The position numbers were made by a program, and so were the translations under genes. This document shows positions 1 to 5,635 of a stretch of DNA of 7,753 nucleotides, piece by piece (the stretch's first letter is position 1; each line of letters opens with the position of its first letter). This DNA comes from an uncultured Collinsella sp. (GTDB lineage: Bacteria > Actinomycetota > Coriobacteriia > Coriobacteriales > Coriobacteriaceae): contig CAADSS010000100.1 of assembly GCA_900751695.1 (NCBI GenBank), positions 1-7,753 of the forward strand, written 5' to 3'. The notes beneath the pieces are model-generated. The model was given only the letters and a program-made list of their open reading frames with translations, was not told the DNA's origin and made no database searches.

Positions 1-393
1 GCCTTGGCGAATCTTGAGGATGCGCCCAATCAGGATCTCAACAATGATTTTGTTCAGAGTGGATTGATTAATAAGTTCAATCTTCAATTTGAACTGAGCT
101 GGAAGCTTCTTAAGCGTCTGCTCGAGTATGAGGGCGCCACGCTTGCCGCATCGGGGTCTCCTCGCGCCATCTTGAAGGAGTCGTACCGATTCTACGACTT
201 TATTGATGAGGCAGCCTGGCTAGATATGCTCAGAGACCGCAATACGAACGTCCATATCTATGACAACAAGCTCGCTCAAGATTTGATTCAGCGCATCTTG
301 AACGTCTATATCCCCGCATTCTGCCAGCTGAGGGACGGGCTGATGGAGCGTTACGGCGAGCTTCTGTTGGCGCCCGACGACCAGTTTGTTTAA
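1..393 (+). CDS. HEPN-type nucleotidyltransferase substrate-binding protein (HI0074-like), 5' partial
   Basis: The reading frame is open from base 1 to a TAA at 391-393. A TTG at 4-6 could be read as a start, but the family's N-terminal helix normally begins about 10-15 residues earlier, so the true start probably lies left of the window. Counting from that TTG, the helical signature around residues 25-45 (KFNLQFELSWKLLKRLLEYEG), an SPRAILKE turn near 52-59, AWLDMLRDRN at 71-80 and RNTNVHIY at 79-86 match the HI0074/NTase-substrate-binding branch of HEPN proteins. R79 and H84 form the RX4HXY motif with Y86. Family members are small all-alpha proteins, usually encoded beside a minimal nucleotidyltransferase, and some such pairs are HepT/MntA toxin-antitoxin modules. 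No nucleotidyltransferase follows here, so a partner would have to lie upstream. Bases 61-120 are only 37% GC (22 of 60), below the neighbours, which hints at horizontal origin. The family call is fairly secure; toxin activity is inference. Confidence 0.8.
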   Translation, partial: ALANLEDAPNQDLNNDFVQSGLINKFNLQFELSWKLLKRLLEYEGATLAASGSPRAILKESYRFYDFIDEAAWLDMLRDRNTNVHIYDNKLAQDLIQRILNVYIPAFCQLRDGLMERYGELLLAPDDQFV

Positions 394-435
394 TTCCTTA
401 AGATTTCGCGGAGGGTTGTTGCCGTTTACCGAGGG

Positions 436-451
436 GTTGTTGTGCAACAAC
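436..451. promoter_or_regulatory. Dyad-symmetric putative operator, upstream copy
   Basis: The 16 bases GTTGTTG-TG-CAACAAC form perfect 7-base arms around a two-base centre. A two-base centre is too tight for a stable RNA hairpin, and no U-run follows directly, so a protein-binding site is more likely than a terminator. A half-site TTGTTGC sits at 416-422, 21 bases (two helical turns) before the arm starting at 437, as part of a direct repeat GAGGGTTGTTG (411-421) / GAGGGGTTGTTG (431-442). A 13-of-14 match occurs at 2403-2416. The bound regulator is unknown. Confidence 0.5.
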
Positions 452-468
452 GGGCGAGCTGCAATACT
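440..468 (+). promoter_or_regulatory. Candidate weak promoter for the surface hydrolase-like gene
   Basis: TTGTGC (440-445) and AATACT (463-468) are separated by 17 bases and lie upstream of the 522 start in an AT-rich stretch (461-500). The -35-like hexamer falls inside the dyad at 436-451, so binding there would be expected to block RNA polymerase. Both hexamers are imperfect, and other -10 choices exist in the T-rich run at 469-480, so the exact promoter is uncertain. Confidence 0.3.
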
Positions 469-521
469 TATTTTTATCTTTGCAAACTGAACTTTAACTA
501 CACCAATGCAGGGAGGATCTT

Positions 522-2339
522 ATGCAGCCCAAGCATTCTGCTATTGTCGCGGGCCTGACGTTGGCGCTTTCGTTTGGCGCCGTTTCCGCGCCGGCACCTG
601 TCGCTGCCGAGGAGCCCACGCCGGGCGTTGCCTCGGATGCCACCGATATCGATAAGGGTCTCTACACCCAGCAGTCCTTCTCGGGCGTGCTGAGGTCGGT
701 CCAGGGCGTTTCGTTTGTCAACGTGACTCCCGAGATGAAGTACTTTACCAAGTACGAGAGCCATGGTAACTACAACCAGGGATTTTCGTATGGTGACGGC
801 TATAACGCACTGGGTTACTATCAGTTTGATCGCCGCTGGTCGCTCATTCCGTTTATGAAGCAGGTTTACAACTACGATTCTGCCAAGTACAGCATGCTCA
901 AGGATGCGATTGATCGCGGCAGCGAGATTTCCAACACGAGCAATGCCATGTATGAGAACGGCCAGCTCACCGAGTTGGGCCGTATTGCGCAGGAGGCCTT
1001 TCAGGGTGCTTACAACACCGATCCTGTTGAGTTCTCAGCACTTCAAGATGCTTATGCGTACAACTCGTACTATGCGGTGACCGAGGCGTGGCTCAAGAGC
1101 GGCCTGGGTATTGACATTTCGGGCCGCGCCGACTGCGTCAAGGGCATGGTGTGGAGCATTACCAACATGTGCGGCACTGGTGGCTGCAGGGACTTTTTCC
1201 GCTGGGCGAATCTTTCCAACGATATGTCCGATCGCGAGTTTGTGACGGCGCTTTCCAACAGCGTGGTCAATAACGTGGCGACCAAGTATTCGAGCCAACC
1301 CCAGTATCATGAGGGCTGGAAGAACCGCTACCGCAACGAGCTAAAGGACTGCTTGGTTTATATCGCTGAGGACGAGGCTGCCGCCGCGACGCCCGTGCAG
1401 CCCGAGCCCACACCGGCGCCCTCGCCGACACCTGATTCGAATGACGACTCGAGTGACGATGCCAACGATGACAGGATGGATGCGCCCTCGACCGATGCTG
1501 ACGGTAATGGCTCTGCTGGTGGCACTACCAACGACGGCTCTACCTCGAACGGCTCCGATTCGAACGGCTCTGCTGCGGGCGATTCGCCTTCAAGCTCTGC
1601 CGGCAATACGGACAGCGACGCTTCTGGTTCGACCGGCGCTGACACCTCTAACTCATCTACCGGCTCGAGCGATTCGTCCGTTGACACCGGCTCTAACAAC
1701 GGCTCCGGCTCTGACGCAACCCCTGATTCCGATGCTTCCAAGGACGATTCGAATAAGGCGCCGGACGCTCCCGTTGCTTCGCCGGACAAGAAGCCTTCTT
1801 TCTCCGAGCAGCTTGGTTCTACGCTGGGTTCTTCGCTGATGGCTGGCGTTAATAACGGTTCGGCCCAGAACAAGGACAACTCTGATCAGGCTTCCACGGA
1901 AAAGACCGAAGCCGTAAAGGGCGACTCCAAGGACAAGGCTTCCGAGAAGACCGAATCCGATAAGGGTTCTAGCTCTGAGGAGAAGGACGACAAGTCCACT
2001 CAGAAGAAGGACGAGGGTAAGAAGTCTGAATCTGAGGAGAAGGACGAGAACAAGGACAAGACCGAGGACGGAAAGCAGCAGGGCGAGGACGGCGGTAAGA
2101 GCAACACCGACAAACAGGTCCATGAGCAAAATGACTCCAAAACGGTGACCACTACGACCACGACGACCACCACAACCAAGTCATCTGGCGGCAATATGCC
2201 CAAGACGGGCGATCTGATTGTGATGGCGAGCCTTGCCAGCGCGAGCTTGGCCACACTGGGCGCTACGTCTATCGTAAGTGGTAAGCATAAGCTCGATCAG
2301 CAGAAGAAGGCTTCTGGGGAGGATGGCTCGGAGGAGTAG
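522..2339 (+). CDS. Secreted, wall-anchored lysozyme/chitosanase-like hydrolase with low-complexity stalk
   Basis: The ATG is preceded by GGGAGG (511-516) with a five-base spacer. Residues 1-29 are a typical signal peptide (KH, hydrophobic core, PVAA before EEP). Residues about 70-282 resemble the GH46/VgrG-3 lysozyme-like superfamily: YESHGNY (E79 is a candidate catalytic acid), an acidic residue near D92, GYYQFD (99-103), DPVEFSALQDAYAYNSYY (167-184), a GLGIDI segment (195-199) and a WKNRYRNEL end (266-274). It has four cysteines (205, 217, 222, 277) that could form disulfides outside the cell. Residues 288-412 are rich in Ser, Asp, Gly, Asn and Pro; 450-540 are rich in Lys and Glu; 543-552 are ten threonines. 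MPKTG (559-563), a hydrophobic segment and a KHKLDQQKK tail form a sortase signal. Role inferred: peptidoglycan or glycan cleavage at the cell surface. The domain match is remote, so an adhesin or other glycan-binding role is possible. The gene appears monocistronic, with its own terminator. Confidence 0.75.
   Translation: MQPKHSAIVAGLTLALSFGAVSAPAPVAAEEPTPGVASDATDIDKGLYTQQSFSGVLRSVQGVSFVNVTPEMKYFTKYESHGNYNQGFSYGDGYNALGYYQFDRRWSLIPFMKQVYNYDSAKYSMLKDAIDRGSEISNTSNAMYENGQLTELGRIAQEAFQGAYNTDPVEFSALQDAYAYNSYYAVTEAWLKSGLGIDISGRADCVKGMVWSITNMCGTGGCRDFFRWANLSNDMSDREFVTALSNSVVNNVATKYSSQPQYHEGWKNRYRNELKDCLVYIAEDEAAAATPVQPEPTPAPSPTPDSNDDSSDDANDDRMDAPSTDADGNGSAGGTTNDGSTSNGSDSNGSAAGDSPSSSAGNTDSDASGSTGADTSNSSTGSSDSSVDTGSNNGSGSDATPDSDASKDDSNKAPDAPVASPDKKPSFSEQLGSTLGSSLMAGVNNGSAQNKDNSDQASTEKTEAVKGDSKDKASEKTESDKGSSSEEKDDKSTQKKDEGKKSESEEKDENKDKTEDGKQQGEDGGKSNTDKQVHEQNDSKTVTTTTTTTTTTKSSGGNMPKTGDLIVMASLASASLATLGATSIVSGKHKLDQQKKASGEDGSEE
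1383..1757 (+). repeat. Ser/Asp/Gly/Asn-rich low-complexity stalk, coding
   Basis: This encodes residues 288-412. It opens with a Pro/Thr hinge (PEPTPAPSPTP) and continues as irregular SD, SNGS and DSNGS runs resembling the SD-type stalks of Gram-positive surface proteins. Locally repeated DNA is visible, for example TCGAACGGCTC at 1545-1555 and again at 1560-1570. Such tracts are prone to length change by slippage or recombination. The segment is strongly acidic. Confidence 0.75.
1869..2177 (+). repeat. Lys/Glu/Asp-rich stalk ending in a ten-threonine run, coding
   Basis: This encodes residues 450-552. Alternating KDK, SEEK, EKDE and KTED runs make a highly charged, probably extended segment. 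It ends in T543-T552, encoded by mixed codons (ACC, ACT, ACG, ACA), so the amino-acid run rather than the DNA repeat appears to be conserved. The position just before the sorting signal fits a wall-spanning region, possibly an O-glycosylated one; glycosylation is inference. Confidence 0.7.
2196..2312 (+). other. Cell-wall sorting signal (MPKTG variant)
   Basis: MPKTG at residues 559-563 is followed by a hydrophobic helix (about 565-585, LIVMASLASASLATLG onward) and a positively charged tail with KHK and QQKK. This is the normal tripartite layout of a sortase substrate, with Met in place of the usual Leu. No sortase gene is in the window. Confidence 0.8.
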
Positions 2340-2368
2340 CCTTTCAGATTGTTTTCAAAGCGTTTGAG

Positions 2369-2404
2369 ACGGGGTCCGGTGCAGCCGCATCGGATCCCGT
2401 TTTT
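2369..2404 (+). terminator. Intrinsic terminator of the surface hydrolase-like gene
   Basis: A 15-base-pair stem (left arm 2369-2382, with G2373-C2396 at its centre, closing onto an AGCC loop at 2383-2386 and right arm to 2400) contains two G-U pairs and is followed by a T-run at 2400-2404. It lies 30 bases past the stop at 2339, which makes the upstream gene a transcription unit of its own. The T-run overlaps the start of the dyad at 2403. Confidence 0.85.
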
Positions 2405-2416
2405 GTTGCACAACGA
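2403..2416. promoter_or_regulatory. Dyad-symmetric putative operator, downstream copy
   Basis: TTGTTGCACAACGA differs from the reverse complement of the upstream site (437-450) at one base. It shares the core GTTGCACAAC, itself a near palindrome. It lies 62 bases before the -35 of the ATPase-like gene, and a half-site TTGTTGC (2478-2484) coincides with that -35, 75 bases downstream. A shared regulator for the two genes is inferred from this. Confidence 0.45.
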
Positions 2417-2477
2417 TTTGTTATGCCCCCTCGGGGCGTCAGTTGCTACCGTTGCCCGAAACCTTTGCAAGTCGATA

Positions 2478-2505
2478 TTGTTGCGCTCCGCCTGCTCGTT
2501 ACAAT
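2478..2505 (+). promoter_or_regulatory. Promoter of the AAA-ATPase-like gene
   Basis: TTGTTG (2478-2483) and TACAAT (2500-2505) have a 16-base spacer and resemble sigma-70-type hexamers. Transcription would start near 2512, giving a leader of about 27 bases before the GTG start. It follows a strong terminator, so independent transcription is expected. Confidence 0.55.
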
Positions 2506-2523
2506 GGGCATCGTGCTGCGTTA

Positions 2524-2532
2524 GAGGGAGAG
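2524..2532 (+). promoter_or_regulatory. Ribosome binding site that fixes the GTG start at 2539
   Basis: GAGGGAGAG ends six bases before the GTG at 2539-2541. The frame is open further upstream to a TTG at 2443, but that lacks a Shine-Dalgarno site and would place the promoter inside the coding region. Confidence 0.75.
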
Positions 2533-2538
2533 TTTACG

Positions 2539-4335
2539 GTGTCTGAACAGGTGAATTGTGGTTTTATTCATGCGTTTGGTGCGCGGTTGCTCAATCATGC
2601 GGATAACGCAGCTCTACCGGTTGATGTACACGACTTTTCCGATGCAATTAATCGGTGTTTACTCATCGATAAAACCATGTTTATTGCCGATGTGTTGGAC
2701 TGCGACGCGTCCGTTGTGGTGTGCTGTCGACCCGAGGGTTTTGGCAAGAGCATGAACTTGTCGATGCTCAGGGCTTTTCTGGAGCGTCCAGCGGTCGGTC
2801 GCGCCGGTCGGATCTCGTTTGCCGATGCTCAGATTTGGGATGCGGACAGCGGGCGTTATCGGGATGAGTACGCTTGCTATCCGGTGATATCGCTGGACTT
2901 TTCTGGCGCTGCGAGGCGTGGCGCCGCTGTTGCCGGCGTCGTGCGCGATGCCCTTTCGGGCGAGTGCGCTCGCTTGTTGGCGCTCTTGGAGGCCCCGGAT
3001 TTAGCTCGAGATAAGGTGCGTCACATCGAACGTGTTGCGCGTGGCGCGGCGAGCGAGGACGAGGTCGCCTCGGTGCTTGGCGTGCTCATTGAGTTGCTGG
3101 AGATTGCCTGCGATGAGCAAGTTGTATTGCTCGTTGATGGGTACGACGCGGCGTGGTTGGGCCGTGCGAGCGCAAGGGGCGCTTCCGGCGCCGATCCGGC
3201 AGGGCTACTTGACCGTGTGCTGTTTGACGCCATTGCTGCCGCGGGCCATTCGCTACGCTTCGCATGTCTGATGGGGGAGTGTCCCGGCCCTGCCGAAGCG
3301 GCGCTTTCTTTGCACGGCTGCTCGTATTATCTGACGACGCCGCTTTCGACGTGGTGTGACCGTTGGTTCGGCTTTTCGGATGCCGAGGTCCAGGCTCTGT
3401 TGAATCATGCTGGGCGCGAGGAATACCTTGATGATGCGCGTGAATGGCTCGAGGGATATCGGTTTGGTAGGGATTATTGCTCGAATCCAGCGCGTGTGAT
3501 CGGTTTTCTGGACCGAGGCTGCACGGCGCCCGTGTGTGCCGATCTGTATGGATATGCCGATTGCCTGAGTAAGGTAGTTGCCGGGTGGAATCTCGACCGC
3601 CTTTCGGTCTTGTTCGATTTGCTCGAGGCCCATGGGTGCGCTGAGGTCCCGCTTTGTTTGGGCACTGCAGAGCCAGATGTCTCGCCTGACGATGGCATGT
3701 GGACAGCGCTATATTTGTCCGGTTTCCTGACGACGGATATGACTGAGGAGCCAGAGCATGGCGATCGCCTCCGTGCTTTGCGATTGCCCAATAAAGAGCT
3801 TCGCCAGGCCTTGCGTCTAGTGATTGTTGAGTGGTTTGAGTGCGCTGCCGAAGACATTCGAGACGTCGATGCGTTTCGCGACGGGCTGTGCCGTGGGAAC
3901 GAGGATACCGTGAAGCGGGCGCTAAGCCGCATCCTGGGGGATGCGGGAATCGGTGAGACCGACCCGGATAAACCGCTGCCATATCATCTGCTCTTGCAGG
4001 GGCTCTGCTTTGGCTTGCCGGGCTATGCCAATCCTGCTTCGAGGCGAAAGTGTGGCGCGGGTCGCTGGGACATCCAGGTTTTTCCTACGGGCGCTGTGTT
4101 CGACATAGCCGATACGATTGGCATGCTGGACGAGCGCCCGCTTATAACGATCAATATGATGTATGACCCCGATGTGGATGCGCTGGGGTTGGAATTGCTG
4201 GCCGTGCAGTCGCTACTCGACATAGAGCGCGATGGCATCGACGAAATCCGTGTACCGCGCCCCGGCGTGGGTCGCATGCGCTGGGGGTTCGGTTTTGATG
4301 GGCAGCATGTGGCTACGGTGTGCCAGCGGCTTTAA
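2539..4335 (+). CDS. AAA-ATPase-like / PD-(D/E)XK nuclease-like protein (DUF1703 type), probably catalytically degenerate
   Basis: The product is 598 residues from the GTG. The order of motifs matches the AAA-ATPase-like/DUF1703 family: LLIDKTMFI (41-49, cf. the usual YVDKT), Walker A RPEGFGKS (64-71, K70 and S71 kept), YPVISLDFS (114-122), Walker B VVLLVDGYD (195-203), FGFSDAEVQALL (277-288), LEGYRFG (304-310) with SNP shortly after, LYLSGFLT (391-398), LRLPNKELR (414-422) and C-terminal GAGRWDIQVFP (506-516). The family usually reads DEYD at Walker B; here it is DGYD, so the water-activating Glu appears lost. The usual ExK strand of the nuclease domain reads LITINMMY (535-542), with neither acid nor lysine, although D511 remains. 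It carries 22 cysteines, high for a cytoplasmic protein. It may still bind nucleotide and act as a scaffold or sensor. Family function is poorly understood in general, so no pathway is claimed. The gene ends 24 bases from the convergent glycosyltransferase gene. Confidence 0.8.
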   Translation: MSEQVNCGFIHAFGARLLNHADNAALPVDVHDFSDAINRCLLIDKTMFIADVLDCDASVVVCCRPEGFGKSMNLSMLRAFLERPAVGRAGRISFADAQIWDADSGRYRDEYACYPVISLDFSGAARRGAAVAGVVRDALSGECARLLALLEAPDLARDKVRHIERVARGAASEDEVASVLGVLIELLEIACDEQVVLLVDGYDAAWLGRASARGASGADPAGLLDRVLFDAIAAAGHSLRFACLMGECPGPAEAALSLHGCSYYLTTPLSTWCDRWFGFSDAEVQALLNHAGREEYLDDAREWLEGYRFGRDYCSNPARVIGFLDRGCTAPVCADLYGYADCLSKVVAGWNLDRLSVLFDLLEAHGCAEVPLCLGTAEPDVSPDDGMWTALYLSGFLTTDMTEEPEHGDRLRALRLPNKELRQALRLVIVEWFECAAEDIRDVDAFRDGLCRGNEDTVKRALSRILGDAGIGETDPDKPLPYHLLLQGLCFGLPGYANPASRRKCGAGRWDIQVFPTGAVFDIADTIGMLDERPLITINMMYDPDVDALGLELLAVQSLLDIERDGIDEIRVPRPGVGRMRWGFGFDGQHVATVCQRL

Positions 4336-4359
4336 GCGCCGAGATGTTTCCGGCTTCCG

Positions 4360-5379
4360 TTACTCGGTATCCTTCATGGGCGGTATGGGCTTCCAGTTGG
4401 GATCCTTGATGATCTTGCGGGCGTCCTTCATGCCGCGTCGCAGCGCCGGAATACCGGTCTTAAAGCACTTGTCAACGGCAGCCAGGCGAATGAATTCCTT
4501 GCAGAAGGTCGCGGCATTGCCCAGGCGGAACAACATGGGGTGGTAGTCACCGTAGATCTGCATGTAGCGGGCCAAAAAGCCGCGATTGCGCATGATGTAG
4601 TAGCGGTTGGTGTCGCTCGTGGAGTTGAGCTGGCGTTTGCCGGCGATATCCCAGTTAGAGACGGCACGGGCGCGCTTGAGCACCACGTCGGCGACCACGG
4701 CGGCGGGGAAGTGCTGGCTGGCTACGTAGCCGTAGCAGGCATCGTCGCCGTAGATAAAGAAGCGCGCGTCGGGCAGGCCAATCTTGTCGACCACGCGGCG
4801 CGAGAACATGCCGCCCTCAAAGCACAGCTGGTTCATGGCGCGGTAGCCCTCGGGTCCCAGGTCCCACTTGGCGATGGGGTTAGGGATGCCGAGTGAAAGG
4901 ATGAGCTGGTACTGCCAAAAGAAGGCTCCGCCGTCAAAGTCCAGGCGCGAACCCTGGATGACATCGTAGCGGTCAGTCCACTTGGCAAGACGCTCGATGC
5001 CTTCGGGGATGACGAGCACGTCGTCGTCCATCACCCAGAACCATTGGGCGCCCAGGTCGTAGGCGCATTTAGTGCCGGCGGAGAAGCCGCCCGCACCGCC
5101 GCCGTTTTCGAGCTGCGGGGCGTAGATGACACGGTCGGTGCCGCCCTGCGCGTCGGGTTGCTCGGTGTCGATGCCCCACAGGTTGGCCAGGCGCTCGTTG
5201 AATGCGGAGCACATGGCCTCGGTCTCGCGCGAATTTTCGTTATCGACAATCACGATGCGCCAGGGCGCTGCCGTGAGCTCGGTCATGGAGTCGAACAAGT
5301 TGGCCAGGAGTTCCTGGCGCTTGTACGTTACGACGACGATGGCGAGCTTGTCGATGGGAGCGGGAAGGGTTGAAGGCAT
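4360..5379 (-). CDS. Family-2 glycosyltransferase, GlfT/rhamnosyltransferase-like
   Basis: The product has 339 residues from the ATG at 5379 (complement of CAT at 5377-5379). An AAAGGA site at 5391-5396 lies 11 bases away, a longer spacing than usual, but no better start exists. The frame runs on to 5514 without a supported initiation site. The GT-A fold is shown by LAIVVVTYKR (12-21), IVIVDNEN (42-49), NGGGAGGFSAG (92-102), WVMDDDV (115-121, the metal-binding DDD), FEGGMFSRRVV (187-197), FIYGDD (208-213) and YYIMRN (260-265). NGGGAGGF, DDD and YYxxRN are typical of galactofuranosyl- and rhamnosyl-transferase-like GT2 enzymes that use nucleotide sugars to build cell-surface polysaccharide. 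No membrane segment is seen, so a cytoplasmic or membrane-associated enzyme is expected. The donor sugar cannot be fixed from sequence alone. It points away from two other GT2 genes across a shared promoter region. Confidence 0.88.
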   Translation of the reverse strand: MPSTLPAPIDKLAIVVVTYKRQELLANLFDSMTELTAAPWRIVIVDNENSRETEAMCSAFNERLANLWGIDTEQPDAQGGTDRVIYAPQLENGGGAGGFSAGTKCAYDLGAQWFWVMDDDVLVIPEGIERLAKWTDRYDVIQGSRLDFDGGAFFWQYQLILSLGIPNPIAKWDLGPEGYRAMNQLCFEGGMFSRRVVDKIGLPDARFFIYGDDACYGYVASQHFPAAVVADVVLKRARAVSNWDIAGKRQLNSTSDTNRYYIMRNRGFLARYMQIYGDYHPMLFRLGNAATFCKEFIRLAAVDKCFKTGIPALRRGMKDARKIIKDPNWKPIPPMKDTE

Positions 5380-5454
5380 GGGGCAATATATCCTTTCACG
5401 TGCGGCGCGCATGCGCTGCACGGAAGCTATCGAATACGTCCTTGGGACTGTCCT

Positions 5455-5485
5455 ATTGTAAAGGCTCGGCGCACCTTGGCGGCAA
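5455..5485 (-). promoter_or_regulatory. Candidate promoter for the minus-strand glycosyltransferase
   Basis: On the minus strand TTGCCG (5485-5480) and TACAAT (5460-5455) are separated by 19 bases, slightly long. The leader would be about 70 bases. A perfect TATAAT on the same strand at 5569-5564 is an alternative -10, but it lacks a good -35. Confidence 0.4.
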
Positions 5486-5541
5486 GCTTTGAATAAAACG
5501 CAGGAACCTGCCATGGGCCCGCCGCATGACGTGGGGCTGCT

Positions 5542-5570
5542 TTGCCCGCAAGAGGCTCCATAGATTATAT
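5542..5570 (+). promoter_or_regulatory. Candidate promoter for the plus-strand glycosyltransferase pair
   Basis: TTGCCC (5542-5547) and TTATAT (5565-5570) have a 17-base spacer. The predicted start near 5577 leaves a leader of about 58 bases before the TTG at 5636. The -10 overlaps the minus-strand TATAAT at 5564-5569. A TGATACCAT at 5597-5605 could be an extended -10 instead. Confidence 0.5.
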
Positions 5571-5624
5571 AAACGCCCGCTGGCGCGCTGACCCTTTGAT
5601 ACCATGAAACGACAGGTATTTCCT

Positions 5625-5630
5625 AAGGAG
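5625..5630 (+). promoter_or_regulatory. Strong ribosome binding site for the TTG start at 5636
   Basis: AAGGAG ends five bases before TTG (5636-5638). It decides in favour of the rare start over the in-frame alternatives, none of which has a comparable site. Confidence 0.8.
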
Positions 5631-5635
5631 CACAT

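Noticed and set aside
436..480. The dyad followed by a T-rich run, as a possible terminator of the first gene
   Set aside because: The arms are separated by only two bases and the T-run begins about 20 bases after the stem, so a factor-independent terminator is not supported.
1358..2129. Antisense frames across the Ser/Asp stalk, giving Glu/Ser-rich or Leu/Val-rich proteins
   Set aside because: They are by-products of the low-complexity codons of the sense gene and have no ribosome site or independent domain evidence.
2425..2437. Small hairpin GCCCC-CTC-GGGGC
   Set aside because: It has a five-pair stem with no U-run and lies upstream of the predicted transcription start, so no role can be supported.
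2443..2538. An upstream in-frame extension of the ATPase-like gene from TTG 2443
   Set aside because: It has no ribosome site and would contain the promoter at 2478-2505. GTG 2539 has GAGGGAGAG at ideal spacing and begins the family-like region.
3086..3982. A 298-codon minus-strand frame inside the ATPase-like gene
   Set aside because: Its composition is random-looking, rich in Arg, His, Pro and Ser, with no motif; the plus frame matches a known family end to end.
5407..5416. Perfect ten-base palindrome GCGCATGCGC
   Set aside because: It is short, lies in GC-rich DNA and has no second copy or adjacent signal; chance is a sufficient explanation.
5380..5514. N-terminal extension of the minus-strand glycosyltransferase, including an ATG at 5412
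   Set aside because: It has no Shine-Dalgarno site upstream of 5412, its residues are unlike any GT2 start, and the region holds a candidate promoter. The ATG at 5379 is followed at once by the GT-A domain.
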